Source of the DNA: Proteus vulgaris
GTDB taxonomy: Bacteria > Pseudomonadota > Gammaproteobacteria > Enterobacterales > Enterobacteriaceae
Assembly: GCF_033708015.1 (NCBI RefSeq)
Contig: NZ_CP137920.1
Coordinates: forward strand, 3,348,001 to 3,412,000
Direction: 5' to 3'
Length of the DNA stretch: 64,000 bases
Shown one piece after another: positions 32,471-42,160 of this stretch. Positions within the stretch are counted from its first letter, which is position 1. Each line of letters begins with the position of its first letter. Below the pieces are notes generated by a model. The model was not told the DNA's origin. It saw nothing but the letters and a program-made list of their open reading frames with translations, and did no database searches. The translations under genes and the position numbers were made by a program.

Positions 32471-33853
32471 ATGCCTGAATACCTTATTCACGGAAAAAAT
32501 AACGAGGAAGGAAGAACGACTGCGGGGGGACAAGTAACACCGGTTTCTGTCATGCCCGCTAAACTTTTTATGGAGGCACGCTCACTATCCTATGCTCCAC
32601 CTAAACCCATTGAATTACCTAAACCCATTTTGAAACCGACGGCTTCTTCTCATCAACGCGTGATTAAAATTGTGAAAGCGATGAAAGATGTAGCGACGGC
32701 TTCTCGGGGAGGACTTTTAACTTTACTATTTCACTCCGAGCCGGCGGGTGACCCAAATGAAGACCAACTCTTTATTGGAAGAATTATTAATTTTCCTCTT
32801 CTGGTTGGCGGATTTTCTCGTTCACCGCAGACTATCAAAGGACAAAATTATGCGGAAGAAGCCACGCTACGACAGCTTGCGCATAAAAAAAGTACCGTCA
32901 TCACAGGTGTGCGATTTCGGATTGTTGAAAATGAAAATACGGCATATGCCAATAAAGTCGCTGGCTATATCGTCAATGAGGCCAGCGGTCTTAATCATGT
33001 CAGAGTCCGATTTGCTACACGTCATGAAGATGGTACCGCGTCATTTTCAGACCCTGACATTGAGGGCGAATTTCATTGGGATATGGCAGGGAATACCGCA
33101 GAATATATCCCCTCAAACCCCAGTGATGCTTTTCAAACTGTTAAATTTAGTTTAAATAACGGACATCAAGAGACCCTTATCCATGATGGGGGGGAGGTGG
33201 GGTATACCACACCGCCACTTCCGTTACCCGAACCCCAAGAAATTTGGCGCTTGCCTAACCCTATTCCTGAAAAGACGTTGAATGCGCCTCCCGGTTTTCC
33301 AGAAGAACGGCAGAATGGTTGGGTAGAAACCTTTCCGTTGGAAGAAGACGATTTTAATGATTTTATTATTGTCGACCCTTGGGGGGAAGTGCCTGCCATT
33401 TATGTCTACTTTCAAAAAAGGATCGTGAATTTTTTAGAAGTCGATTATTACGGGAAATTGAAAAAACTCTCTAAAGGGGGGAACTATGACGTTGACCATA
33501 TTCCTTCTCAAGCGGCGATTAAACTTTATTTAAAATCAATAAACCCAGATATATCAAAAGACTAGCTTAATGAATGGGTTGATCAAGTGGCTTCCGTCGC
33601 TATCCCTAAATCAGTACACCCAAAATGCAGTGAAACCTACGGTGGCAAAAATAATAGTTGGGTTGAATTAGAGGATGATACCAAGCTACGTCGAAAAGAG
33701 TATGACGGTCAGGATTTAAAAGAAGCGGTTGAACGAAATTGGGAAGTAGAGCGACGATGTTTAAAAGCGGAATATAACGTATCGGATGAAAAATTAGATG
33801 AAGTATTGGCAGAATTACATCGATTAAATAGAGAGGAAGGATTATATCAATGA
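32471..33853 (+). pseudogene. Pyocin/colicin-type HNH nuclease gene interrupted by an in-frame amber codon
   Basis: Starts at ATG 32471 after AGGAAG. Residues 1-364 comprise a short N-terminal region, a Pro-rich linker (PPKPIELPKPILKP), a pyocin-S translocation-like domain and the first half of an HNH nuclease with DVDH at 340-343. A single TAG at 33563-33565 follows, after which the same frame continues for 95 codons with the second half of the nuclease (IPKSVHPKCSETYGGKNN) to TGA at 33851. Without the TAG the protein would be 460 residues. One G-to-T change in GAG would explain it. The downstream frame has a GTG (33587) but no ribosome binding site. Truncation should abolish nuclease activity unless the amber is read through. 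The immunity gene overlaps its end by 4 nt. Confidence 0.75.
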
Positions 33854-34362
33854 GTGTGAATATTGAAGCCTTAGTACGGCGATTAGGGGATACTTATGAT
33901 GAACTTTATAACGACGGGTTAATTCCTTATAAAACTAAACCGCAAGGCAATTCGGGAGAAGATGTTTTAACGTTACAGATGAGCAAAGAATATGTTTTTT
34001 TAGCTTTTGAAAATCCATCAAAAAAACTCGCTGAAATTACACTGACATTAATCCCCGATAAGATGAAAAATGGCTGGGTATTTCCCAATAAAATCCCGTT
34101 TGGGTTAGAACAAGTCATGACCGACCAATGGCTTTATCAACATATAGGTAATCCAATTAAGCGAACGCCTGAGAGGTATATTTTAAAAAGTTTTTTTTTA
34201 GGAAAAACAGAAGTATTTACATTAAAAGAAATGACCTGCTCAAATCAAAAAGTCGCTTTAATAGCGAGTTTTCATCCCACCATGAAAAATTTTGTTCAAG
34301 ATATCACTTTTGAATTATTAGAAAATTTAGAAGCACGTTGGAAATCTACCCCCTTCAAATAA
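33850..34362 (+). CDS. Probable bacteriocin immunity protein (DUF6392-like)
   Basis: The 170-residue protein begins [20 protein letters not shown] and overlaps the nuclease gene stop by ATGA, the usual coupling of nuclease bacteriocins to their immunity genes. The sequence resembles the DUF6392 proteins I know as partners of pyocin-S-domain proteins; that link is from memory. It is cytoplasmic with no signal peptide. The frame is intact although the nuclease gene is not, so the cell would keep resistance to related bacteriocins while no longer making this one. A stem-loop (AACGGGCG with CGCCCGTT) follows. Confidence 0.75.
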   Translation: MSVNIEALVRRLGDTYDELYNDGLIPYKTKPQGNSGEDVLTLQMSKEYVFLAFENPSKKLAEITLTLIPDKMKNGWVFPNKIPFGLEQVMTDQWLYQHIGNPIKRTPERYILKSFFLGKTEVFTLKEMTCSNQKVALIASFHPTMKNFVQDITFELLENLEARWKSTPFK

Positions 34363-34380
34363 TCCCTTTTATGTTAAACG
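34360..34380 (+). repeat. 21-bp direct repeat, right copy
   Basis: Exact copy of 31934-31954. It overlaps the last bases of the immunity gene and leads into a stem-loop, AACGGGCG (from 34377) with CGCCCGTT (to 34409), that probably acts as its terminator. Confidence 0.85.
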
Positions 34381-34524
34381 GGCGAGTTAGTTAGCGAAAA
34401 CCGCCCGTTCATCCACATTAAAGCCCCTCAAAACGATTTTAAGACACGATTACCCTATCAAACACCTAAATCTACGCTGAAAGTTTAGAACGGTTTTGCG
34501 AGCTTCTGAGTGCGTTTTTAACAT
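34365..34524 (-). repeat. Right arm of imperfect ~160-bp inverted repeat
   Basis: Reverse complement matches 32221-32380 in the same block order, with long identical pieces such as AAACCGTTCTAAACTTTCAG. Together the arms enclose the bacteriocin and immunity genes symmetrically. Confidence 0.8.
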
Positions 34525-34870
34525 CATGCAAACTGACAAGTAAAACGATGCGAAATCGCTGAAAGACACAAACTTGTTTTGTGGCAAGAAGCAATTTGAC
34601 CAACCGAGTAAAACGAGGGCGGTAGGCTTTTTGTTTTTCTCCTGATGAGCGTCCAGCGAAGAAAGGGAAAAACAGGGGGAGCCGAAACGAAATGACACGC
34701 CCCAGCGATGGCAAGTGAACCCCAGTGAACGTGTTTCGTTTTGGGGGCAAAGCCCCCCGTCAAGCGAAGCGTCTGACCACCACATTTTTGAGCGACCAAA
34801 TACAGGGCGAAAAAAGGGGGTGGTCAGACGAACGCAGTGAGTTTGACGGGCTTGGGTGAATGGCTTTTTT
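34525..34870. other. GC-richer, strongly structured non-coding element
   Basis: About 340 nt with composition unlike its surroundings. It holds a perfect GGGGGC-AAA-GCCCCC hairpin (34743-34757) and a long inverted repeat: CCCGTCAA (34756-34763) pairs with TTGACGGG (34843-34850), and GTCTGACCAC (34771-34780) with GTGGTCAGAC (34820-34829). All three minus-strand frames are open for 90-110 codons, which reflects few stop codons rather than three genes. No ribosome binding site supports any of them. It looks like a mobile or repeated element boundary. Confidence 0.6.
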
Positions 34871-34893
34871 CGCTAAAAGAAAATAAATCAGTC

Positions 34894-35643
34894 TTAATTT
34901 AATTTACCGGGAAAATCACGTTTATTCATTTCTTCAACTTCTTTATCTAGCTCTTCGATTTTCGCTTTCATAATTTGACGACAATCTTCTGCTAATTCTC
35001 GAACTTGATCTTTGGTATATTTTGAAACATCAATTGGAGGCAACATTTCAACAATAACATAACCATTATTCCAACGGTTTAGCTTAATTTTGCCCTGCGT
35101 TGTGGAAACACACACAGGAATAATCGGCACACCTGCTTGAATGGCAGCATGGAACGCCCCTGTTTTAAACGGTAATAAGCCACGACCACGGCTACGAGTG
35201 CCTTCTGGGAACATCCAAACAGAAATCTTCTTCGATTTAATTTGCTCAGCAACTTGTGAAATAGTGCCATGCGCTTTAGAGCGGTTTGCTCTATCAATCA
35301 AAATATTACCGGTTATCCAATACAACTGACCAAAGAAAGGAATAAAAATTAAGCTTTTTTTACCCACTGTGACGGTATTAGGTTGTACCGCATTTGACAT
35401 TGTCACCATATCAAAATTGTTTTGGTGGTTTCCGATATAAATACTTGGGCCGTAGCTTTTCGCTTCTTTAGGAAAACGCTCAACGAGTTTGATACCAAAA
35501 ATCGTCGATAATTTGCCGAACAAACGTCCGTAAGTCATTACATGTTTAGGATTTCTTGGTGAAAACATGCAATAAATCATTCCAACTGTCACCACAATAA
35601 TGGTGTAAAGAATGACAATGATGCCTCGAATAATAGCTAACAT
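34894..35643 (-). CDS. plsC: 1-acyl-sn-glycerol-3-phosphate acyltransferase
   Basis: Makes phosphatidic acid by acylating lysophosphatidic acid at the inner membrane. I start it at 35643 (MLAIIRGIIVIL), matching the E. coli N-terminus; the frame extends 17 codons upstream. The 249-residue protein has an N-terminal membrane segment, the acyltransferase motif NHQNNFD (HX4D), FPEGTRSRGRG and PIIPVCVS. It lies about 65 nt downstream of parC on the same strand, as in E. coli. Confidence 0.95.
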   Translation of the reverse strand: MLAIIRGIIVILYTIIVVTVGMIYCMFSPRNPKHVMTYGRLFGKLSTIFGIKLVERFPKEAKSYGPSIYIGNHQNNFDMVTMSNAVQPNTVTVGKKSLIFIPFFGQLYWITGNILIDRANRSKAHGTISQVAEQIKSKKISVWMFPEGTRSRGRGLLPFKTGAFHAAIQAGVPIIPVCVSTTQGKIKLNRWNNGYVIVEMLPPIDVSKYTKDQVRELAEDCRQIMKAKIEELDKEVEEMNKRDFPGKLN

Positions 35644-35707
35644 AAGTTCTAGCGTCCTAAATAGAAGTGGGTCAACAGACCCACTCAATATCAATTAAGT
35701 ATTAGAT

Positions 35708-38665
35708 TTAATTTGTTTCAATATCAATATGATCGATAACTTGAGCACCGCGAGGTAAAGAGGTTCCGCGACGTCCACGTTTGGCTTTAAAGCTCACTAA
35801 TTCATTCATCGACATTGTCATTTTGCGTTTACCAAAATGCAGAGTAACAGAAGCATTTTCAGGTAATACTCGTAACCAAGCGACTTTATCCTCACCACTT
35901 GCCGCTTGTGAAGCAGGAATAGAAACCATCTGGTTTCCCTTTCCTTTTACCATAGTTGGTAGTTCTGCGGCTTCAAAAATCAGCATCCTACCGCCTTTTG
36001 TAATGACCATAATGAGATCAGTGAGCTCGTTGTTCAAGCGTTGTGGCGGTAATGGTAATGCATTTTCAGGTAAAGTCAGTAGTGATTTTCCTGCTTTATT
36101 TTTAGACGTTAGATCATCCACCTGACAGATAAAACCATAACCGGCATCAGATGCCATTAAGATCTTATCGGTACTTTCACCCATAACAACATGACGTAAT
36201 TGCGCATTTTTCTGAATTTTTAGTCGTTCAGTTAGCGCATCGCCTTTGCTACGACCAGAAGGTAATGCATCAACATCAACGGTATAGCTTTGACCCGTGG
36301 TATCAATGAGGTGTACTGGTTGATTACTCATACCTTCAACGGCATCAAAATAATCATCACCCGATTTGAAACCCACTGATTTAGCATCGATATGATGACC
36401 TTTTTGGCAACGAATAAGCCCTTTTTCAGACATAATGACGGTAACAGCTTCAGGATGTAGATGTTTTAACGGAATAGGTTCATCACCCGCATTACCGCTA
36501 AAATAACTGATCTCTTCTGCTTTAAGCACTTCTTGCTGACCATCAACAGTAAAGATTAATGCTTCATCTTTAGGTGCAAACAGCATTTGTTCAATCACAT
36601 CACCTTGCTCTTTTCCTAAAGCAACAAGACGTGTACCACGCCCTTTTTTATTCATTTCATTCAGTTGTTCTGCTGAAATGGCTAAAATACGTGTTTTGTC
36701 AGTGATGATAATAAACCAGTGGTGTTCATTTTTCTTTTGGGGATCAACTAAGAACGGTGCTAATAACTCAGTCTCTTCAGGAACGGTTAATAGCCCTTTA
36801 CCTGTCTTATTCTTCGTTTCCATCTCATCGTAAGAAAGAACCGAGCCATAACCTTCTTTTGTTGCCAGTAAATATTCTTGTCCAGCACTGCCCGCTAACA
36901 TGTATTTCACGCTGGCTTCTGGTGGGAATGTCAATTTACCCGTTAATGGCTCACCTTGGCTACGCCCTGATGGCATATCATTTGGGCTTAAGGTGTAACT
37001 TCTTCCGGTTGAATCAAGGAACAGGACTGGTTGATTACTCATGCCTCGGACTGCACTGTGATAGCTATCACCCGCACGATAACTCATGCCACTAGGATCA
37101 ATATCATGTCCTTTTGCATTACGTACCCAGCCCATTTCAGAAAGCACAATAGTGACAGGCTCTGATGGCAACATATCTTGCTCATTCACGACCTTCGCTT
37201 CTTCTTGAGGGCGAATAGGTGAACGACGATCATCACCAAATTCTTTTGCATCAGCTTCAATTTCTTTTTTCAGTAACGTATTTAAACGACGAGGTGAACT
37301 TAGCAATTTCTCAATGCTGTCGCGTTCTTTTTGAAGCTCATCACTTTCGCCTTTTAGTTTCATCTCTTCAAGTTTGGCTAAATGACGTAAACGTAACTCT
37401 AAAATAGCTTCAGCTTGAATATCAGATAACTCAAAACGACGCATTAATTCTGCTTTTGGTTCATCTTCATGACGAATAATTTCAATCACTTCATCAATAT
37501 TGAGATAAGCAATTAATAAACCTTTAAGAATTTCTAAGCGACGTAAAACTTTTTCTAAACGATGATTTAAGCGGTTTGTTACTGTTTGGCGACGGTACAC
37601 TAACCACTCATTTAAAATCGTTAGTAATCCTTTAACAGCAGGACGGTTATCTAACCCAATCATATTTAGGTTAACGCGATAACTTTTTTCTAAATCAGTA
37701 TTCACAAACAAGTAGTACATCACTTGTTCTAAATCGACGCGATTACTACGAGGAACAATAACAAGTCTAGTCGGATTTTCATGATCAGATTCATCACGTA
37801 AATCTTCCACTAAAGGCAGTTTTTTCGCTCGCATCAATGCTGCGATTTGCTCAAGTACTTTGGCACCAGAAACTTGATGAGGCAATGCAGTGATCACCGC
37901 ACACCCTTCTTCTTTCTGCCATACCGCTCTCATTCTGATAGAGCCACGCCCTGTTTTATAAATCTTTTTGATATCGTCTTGCGCGGTAATAATTTCAGCT
38001 TCAGTCGGATAATCAGGGCCTTGAACATATTGCATCACATCAGATAATCCGGCATCAGGATTATCTAAAAGCATCACTAAAGCTTGTCCTATTTCACGCG
38101 CGTTATGCGGTGGAATGTCTGTTGCCATCCCCACTGCAATACCTGTTGTGCCATTAAGCACGATATTAGGTAAGCGTGCAGGCAACATTTTCGGCTCTTG
38201 CATCGTGCCGTCAAAGTTAGGGATCCAATCTACCGTACCGTGTCCTAATTCACTCAATAATGTTTGTGAATACTTAGAAAGACGTGATTCGGTATAACGC
38301 ATTGCAGCAAAAGATTTTGGATCATCTGGTGCCCCCCAGTTACCTTGTCCATCAATTAACGGATAACGGTAAGAGAACGGCTGAGCCATCAGTACCATTG
38401 CTTCATAACATGCACTATCACCATGTGGATGATATTTACCTAGCACGTCACCCACAGTACGGGCTGACTTTTTAAATTTAGCGCTATTACTTAAACCCAG
38501 CTCCGACATCGCATAAACGATGCGACGTTGCACGGGCTTTAACCCATCTCCAATAAAAGGTAATGCACGATCCATAATGACGTACATGGAATAGTTGAGA
38601 TAGGCATTTTCTGTAAATAAGTGGAGCGGTTGGCGCTCTACACCATCATGAGTCAATTCACTCAT
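35708..38665 (-). CDS. parC: DNA topoisomerase IV subunit A with duplicated C-terminal domain
   Basis: Breaks and rejoins DNA for decatenation with ParE. Residues 1-500 follow E. coli ParC: winged-helix/tower with the catalytic Tyr124 in [11 protein letters not shown] and the quinolone region GDSACYEAM, where Ser84 and Glu88 (E. coli 80 and 84) are wild type. The protein is 985 residues, about 230 more than E. coli ParC (752), because the beta-pinwheel region occurs twice: residues 502-739 and 740-985. Copy 1 starts [22 protein letters not shown], copy 2 [21 protein letters not shown]; both carry SNQPV, the SYT strand, PSGRS-G and an NK-GK-LLT-PE block. No frameshift or stop is seen between them. 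Confidence 0.95.
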   Translation of the reverse strand: MSELTHDGVERQPLHLFTENAYLNYSMYVIMDRALPFIGDGLKPVQRRIVYAMSELGLSNSAKFKKSARTVGDVLGKYHPHGDSACYEAMVLMAQPFSYRYPLIDGQGNWGAPDDPKSFAAMRYTESRLSKYSQTLLSELGHGTVDWIPNFDGTMQEPKMLPARLPNIVLNGTTGIAVGMATDIPPHNAREIGQALVMLLDNPDAGLSDVMQYVQGPDYPTEAEIITAQDDIKKIYKTGRGSIRMRAVWQKEEGCAVITALPHQVSGAKVLEQIAALMRAKKLPLVEDLRDESDHENPTRLVIVPRSNRVDLEQVMYYLFVNTDLEKSYRVNLNMIGLDNRPAVKGLLTILNEWLVYRRQTVTNRLNHRLEKVLRRLEILKGLLIAYLNIDEVIEIIRHEDEPKAELMRRFELSDIQAEAILELRLRHLAKLEEMKLKGESDELQKERDSIEKLLSSPRRLNTLLKKEIEADAKEFGDDRRSPIRPQEEAKVVNEQDMLPSEPVTIVLSEMGWVRNAKGHDIDPSGMSYRAGDSYHSAVRGMSNQPVLFLDSTGRSYTLSPNDMPSGRSQGEPLTGKLTFPPEASVKYMLAGSAGQEYLLATKEGYGSVLSYDEMETKNKTGKGLLTVPEETELLAPFLVDPQKKNEHHWFIIITDKTRILAISAEQLNEMNKKGRGTRLVALGKEQGDVIEQMLFAPKDEALIFTVDGQQEVLKAEEISYFSGNAGDEPIPLKHLHPEAVTVIMSEKGLIRCQKGHHIDAKSVGFKSGDDYFDAVEGMSNQPVHLIDTTGQSYTVDVDALPSGRSKGDALTERLKIQKNAQLRHVVMGESTDKILMASDAGYGFICQVDDLTSKNKAGKSLLTLPENALPLPPQRLNNELTDLIMVITKGGRMLIFEAAELPTMVKGKGNQMVSIPASQAASGEDKVAWLRVLPENASVTLHFGKRKMTMSMNELVSFKAKRGRRGTSLPRGAQVIDHIDIETN
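35711..36448 (-). repeat. ParC C-terminal domain, copy 2 (residues 740-985)
   Basis: Contains [54 protein letters not shown] and the usual ParC tail ending HIDIETN. The second half matches E. coli ParC better than copy 1 does, for example SDAGYGF and LLTLPENA. Confidence 0.85.
36449..37162 (-). repeat. ParC C-terminal domain, copy 1 (residues 502-739)
   Basis: Contains [54 protein letters not shown] and ends KHLHPE. Its first half matches E. coli ParC best. By eye the two copies share roughly a third of residues, so the duplication is old. Confidence 0.85.
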
Positions 38666-38697
38666 TCAATTTTTTCCTCAGACTCTTGTGGTATCCA

Positions 38698-40593
38698 TTA
38701 CACTTCGATGTCAACTTCATCGCCTTTCTCTTGTAACCAATTTCGGCGATCTTCAGAGCGTTTCTTCGCTAACAACATATCCATCACGCCTAGGGTTTCT
38801 TGATAATTTTCTTCATCAATCACCAATTGCACTAAACGACGCGTATTAGGATCAAGTGTTGTTTCACGCAGTTGAAGTGGGTTCATCTCACCCAAACCTT
38901 TAAAGCGCTGTACGTTAGGCTTTCCTTTTTTACGACTTAAACGCTGTAAAATGGCATTTTTTTCTGATTCATCAAGGGCATAATGAACTTCTTTACCTAA
39001 GTCAATACGGTAAAGGGGTGGCATCGCCATATAAACGTGCCCTTCCTTAACAAGCGCAGGGAAATGGCGCACAAATAAAGCACACAATAGGGTGGCGATA
39101 TGTAAACCATCTGAGTCCGCATCCGCAAGAATACAAATTTTACCGTAACGCAGTTGGCTTAAATCATCACTATCAGGATCCATACCAATAGCAACGGAAA
39201 TATCATGCACTTCTTGTGAAGCAAGAACTTCATCAGAAGAGACTTCCCATGTATTTAGAATTTTACCGCGTAAAGGCATAATTGCTTGATATTCACGATC
39301 TCGAGCTTGTTTAGCCGAGCCGCCCGCAGAGTCCCCTTCAACTAAAAACAGTTCGGTGTAACGTAGATCTTGAGAAGTACAATCAGCCAATTTACCTGGT
39401 AATGCTGGCCCTGAAGTGAGTTTCTTTCTCACTACTTTTTTAGCGGCTCGCATACGACGTTGAGCGCTACTAATTGCCATTTCAGCAAGTAATTCACCGA
39501 CTTGAACATTCTGATTTAGCCATAAGCTAAAAGCATTTTTTACTGCATTTGCAACAAACGCACTGGTTTGTCTTGAGGAGAGCCGCTCTTTAGTTTGCCC
39601 TGCAAATTGGGGATCTTGCATTTTCACGGATAATACATAAGCACAACGCTCCCATGTATCATCGGCGGTTAATTTAAGACCTCTTGGTAGTAAATTACGG
39701 AATTCACAAAATTCACGCATTGCATCTAACACACCTTGGCGTAAACCATTTACGTGTGTACCACCTTGAACCGTCGGAATTAAGTTAACATAGCTTTCAG
39801 TGAGTAGATCGCCACCTTCAGGTAGCCATAGCATAGACCATTCAACGGCTTCATTATCACCCTCAAATTTGCCCGTAAAAGGCTCTTCAGGAAGGCGAAC
39901 AAATTCAGCAACAGCTTCACTTAAATAATCGGTTAAACCATCAGCGTAGCACCAATTTTCTTGGGTGTTGTTTACTTTATCTATAAAAGAAACAGTAACG
40001 CCTGGACAGAGTACTGCTTTGGCTTTCAATACGTGAGATAAGCTTTTAGAAGAAAAACGAGGAACATCGAAATAAGCGCCATCAGGCCAAAAATGTACAC
40101 TCGTTCCTGTATCTCGTTTTGCACAGGTACCAATCTCATGTAATTCTTCAACCTTATCACCATTTTCAAAGGCAATTTGGTAAACTTTACCCTCACGACG
40201 AACGGTGACTTCAATACGTTTTGAGAGGGCATTAACAACAGAGATCCCGACACCATGCAACCCGCCAGAAAATTGATAATTTTTATTAGAGAATTTTCCT
40301 CCGGCGTGGAGGTGAGCAAGGATTAACTCGATAGCAGAAACGTTAAGTTCAGGGTGAATATCGACAGGCATTCCTCGCCCATTATCGATGACTTCGATAG
40401 ATTGGTCTGCATATAAAATAACTTCGACCTTTGATGCGTGTCCCGCAAGCGCCTCGTCCACGCTATTATCTATCACTTCCTGTGCCAAATGGTTCGGTCT
40501 TGTGGTATCTGTATACATCCCTGGACGGCGACGTACAGGCTCTAGACCATTAAGAACCTCAATATCCTTTGCATTATAACTTGATTGAGTCAT
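38698..40593 (-). CDS. parE: DNA topoisomerase IV subunit B
   Basis: GHKL ATPase subunit that powers topoisomerase IV. The 631-residue protein (E. coli 630) has the ATP-site motifs NSVDEALAGHA, DNGRGMPVDIHPE and GGLHGVGISVVNALS, and the Toprim motif EGDSAGGSAKQARDREYQAIMPLRG followed by DADSDGLHI. It lies directly upstream of parC, with about 30 nt between. In E. coli several genes separate them, so here a compact parE-parC-plsC arrangement exists. Confidence 0.97.
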   Translation of the reverse strand: MTQSSYNAKDIEVLNGLEPVRRRPGMYTDTTRPNHLAQEVIDNSVDEALAGHASKVEVILYADQSIEVIDNGRGMPVDIHPELNVSAIELILAHLHAGGKFSNKNYQFSGGLHGVGISVVNALSKRIEVTVRREGKVYQIAFENGDKVEELHEIGTCAKRDTGTSVHFWPDGAYFDVPRFSSKSLSHVLKAKAVLCPGVTVSFIDKVNNTQENWCYADGLTDYLSEAVAEFVRLPEEPFTGKFEGDNEAVEWSMLWLPEGGDLLTESYVNLIPTVQGGTHVNGLRQGVLDAMREFCEFRNLLPRGLKLTADDTWERCAYVLSVKMQDPQFAGQTKERLSSRQTSAFVANAVKNAFSLWLNQNVQVGELLAEMAISSAQRRMRAAKKVVRKKLTSGPALPGKLADCTSQDLRYTELFLVEGDSAGGSAKQARDREYQAIMPLRGKILNTWEVSSDEVLASQEVHDISVAIGMDPDSDDLSQLRYGKICILADADSDGLHIATLLCALFVRHFPALVKEGHVYMAMPPLYRIDLGKEVHYALDESEKNAILQRLSRKKGKPNVQRFKGLGEMNPLQLRETTLDPNTRRLVQLVIDEENYQETLGVMDMLLAKKRSEDRRNWLQEKGDEVDIEV

Positions 40594-40717
40594 TGTTTTA
40601 ATCTGCGGTTCGCTGTTAGAAAAATACTGTTTATAATAACAGGTGTTGGCGGCAATATGATATTAATTTTCGGGTAGATACATCAACCTACGTTTTACAG
40701 GTTAATCGACCGAAAGG

Positions 40718-41296
40718 CTAAATTATCTTTAAAAATTGAATAATTTTCGGAAAAAAACGTTCAAAACCCACAAAAGCGTGGTTTCCACCCGATTCTACTG
40801 TTTGCCTACACGCGCCAAGATATGAGACAGCTTGACGATAATCAAGTATTTCATCGCCAATTTGTTGAAGTAGCCAAATTAGTTCGGGTGATGTGATAGT
40901 GGGAATACGCAAAGCAAGTAACTCATCCATATGGTGAGGTTCTAACCTATACTTTTGATGTGTATAAGGATTTTCATTCTCACCCAAGAAATCTTGCAAA
41001 AGATCGAAAGGACGTATCGCAGGATTTACAACAACAGCGGGTAAATTAAAACGTTGAGATAGCCAAATAGATAAATAGCCACCTAATGATGAGCCAATTA
41101 ATCCAAGTTTCTCATCAGCACTCTCTTTAACTAACGTTTCAATTAGCTGAGCGGCTTCTTGAGGATAAGGTGGCAATTGAGGTACTAACAATTCAATTTC
41201 AGGATATGTTGCTTCAAGCCATTGGCGAAAAGCCTGTGCCTTTGCTGATTTTGGTGAGCTATTAAAGCCATGTAAGTAAAGAATACGAGGCATCAC
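40718..41296 (-). CDS. yqiA: Alpha/beta-hydrolase esterase YqiA
   Basis: Small cytoplasmic esterase; YqiA from E. coli hydrolyses short acyl esters. The 192-residue product shows the oxyanion motif LYLHGFNSSPKSAKAQ at the start, the nucleophile elbow GSSLGGYLS, and the C-terminal His in GGNHAFVGFERF. It directly abuts cpdA (stop and start adjacent), matching the E. coli nudF-yqiB-cpdA-yqiA-parE arrangement except that yqiB is absent here. Confidence 0.92.
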   Translation of the reverse strand: MMPRILYLHGFNSSPKSAKAQAFRQWLEATYPEIELLVPQLPPYPQEAAQLIETLVKESADEKLGLIGSSLGGYLSIWLSQRFNLPAVVVNPAIRPFDLLQDFLGENENPYTHQKYRLEPHHMDELLALRIPTITSPELIWLLQQIGDEILDYRQAVSYLGACRQTVESGGNHAFVGFERFFPKIIQFLKII

Positions 41297-42160
41297 TTAA
41301 TATCCATCCGCATCCAGATCAGGGCAAAATTCAGTACCTGCTAAACGGTAAACTTGTGTTTCAATGTCGCCCTTATCATCAGATAAAAGTGACATTTCTA
41401 AATAACGCCAACCCGGAGAAACCGTATCTAATGTAAAATTTGTACAATGAGGGCGAAACTGAATGCACGTAGAAGGCGTCGCCAACAAACGAATACCATT
41501 CCACATTTCATCCATTTCTTGATGGATATGACCGCAAAGCATCATTTTGACTTGAGAATGGTCTCTTAAACGCTCAGCCAATTCTTGAGAATTCCTTAAA
41601 CTGTGTTGATCTAACCATGTACACCCTGAAGGCATAGGATGATGATGCAACAAGATAATCGTATCTCTGTGCTTTTCACTTTCGAGGCAGCGTGTTAGCC
41701 AATCTAACTGACAATCTGATAACTCACCATGAGGAACGCCTTGAATTTGGCTATCTAATAACAACATTTGCCAATTATCACCAATCAACACTTGTTTAGC
41801 TGACAAAATTCCTGCCTGATTTAAAGCATCAATCATCGCAGGTTGATAGTCATGATTACCCGGCAACCAAACACAAGGTGGTGTTAGCGTCGCAATGCCA
41901 TCAGCAAAATGCTGATAAGCTTCAAAGGTTTGATCTTGGACTAAATCACCTGTCGCAACAATCAAGTCAACATCAAGATCCTGCTCTCTAATCGCATTTA
42001 ATACTGCATGGTAACTACGATAGGTATTTATACCCAGCAGAGTATCTTCCACATTAGCAAAGAGGTGGGTATCTGTGATTTGTAATATTCTTACGGTGTG
42101 TTTATGTTTCACCGATAATTCAAGCTGGCTTTCCAAAAGGTTTCCTTGTTTCACTCTCAT
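41297..42160 (-). CDS. cpdA: 3',5'-cyclic-AMP phosphodiesterase
   Basis: Class III metallophosphoesterase that lowers cAMP. The 287-residue protein has the metal-site series LQITDTHLF, ATGDLVQDQ, LPGNHDYQPA, LLHHHPMPSG and LCGHIHQE, plus the CpdA-specific LDQHSLRN and TPSTCIQFRPHCTNF. It is about 12 residues longer than E. coli CpdA at the N-terminus. It precedes yqiA with no gap. The 200 nt upstream to nudF hold no gene. Confidence 0.94.
   Translation of the reverse strand: MRVKQGNLLESQLELSVKHKHTVRILQITDTHLFANVEDTLLGINTYRSYHAVLNAIREQDLDVDLIVATGDLVQDQTFEAYQHFADGIATLTPPCVWLPGNHDYQPAMIDALNQAGILSAKQVLIGDNWQMLLLDSQIQGVPHGELSDCQLDWLTRCLESEKHRDTIILLHHHPMPSGCTWLDQHSLRNSQELAERLRDHSQVKMMLCGHIHQEMDEMWNGIRLLATPSTCIQFRPHCTNFTLDTVSPGWRYLEMSLLSDDKGDIETQVYRLAGTEFCPDLDADGY

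Noticed and set aside
33587..33853. Separate 88-codon gene starting at GTG 33587 downstream of the amber codon
   Set aside because: It is in the same frame as the bacteriocin gene, has no ribosome binding site and begins in the middle of the HNH domain. I treat it as the 3' part of the interrupted gene.
31934..34409. Integron attC-like sites (GTTAAAC/GTTTAAC 7-mers around hairpins)
   Set aside because: The 7-mers fit the attC core loosely, but the orientation relative to the genes is inconsistent, the arms do not show the attC R/L organisation, and no integrase is nearby.
34450..34799. Three overlapping minus-strand ORFs of 91-111 codons
   Set aside because: All three frames are open at once in a GC-richer, palindromic stretch, none has a ribosome binding site, and the protein texts look random (Cys, Phe, Ser and Arg rich).
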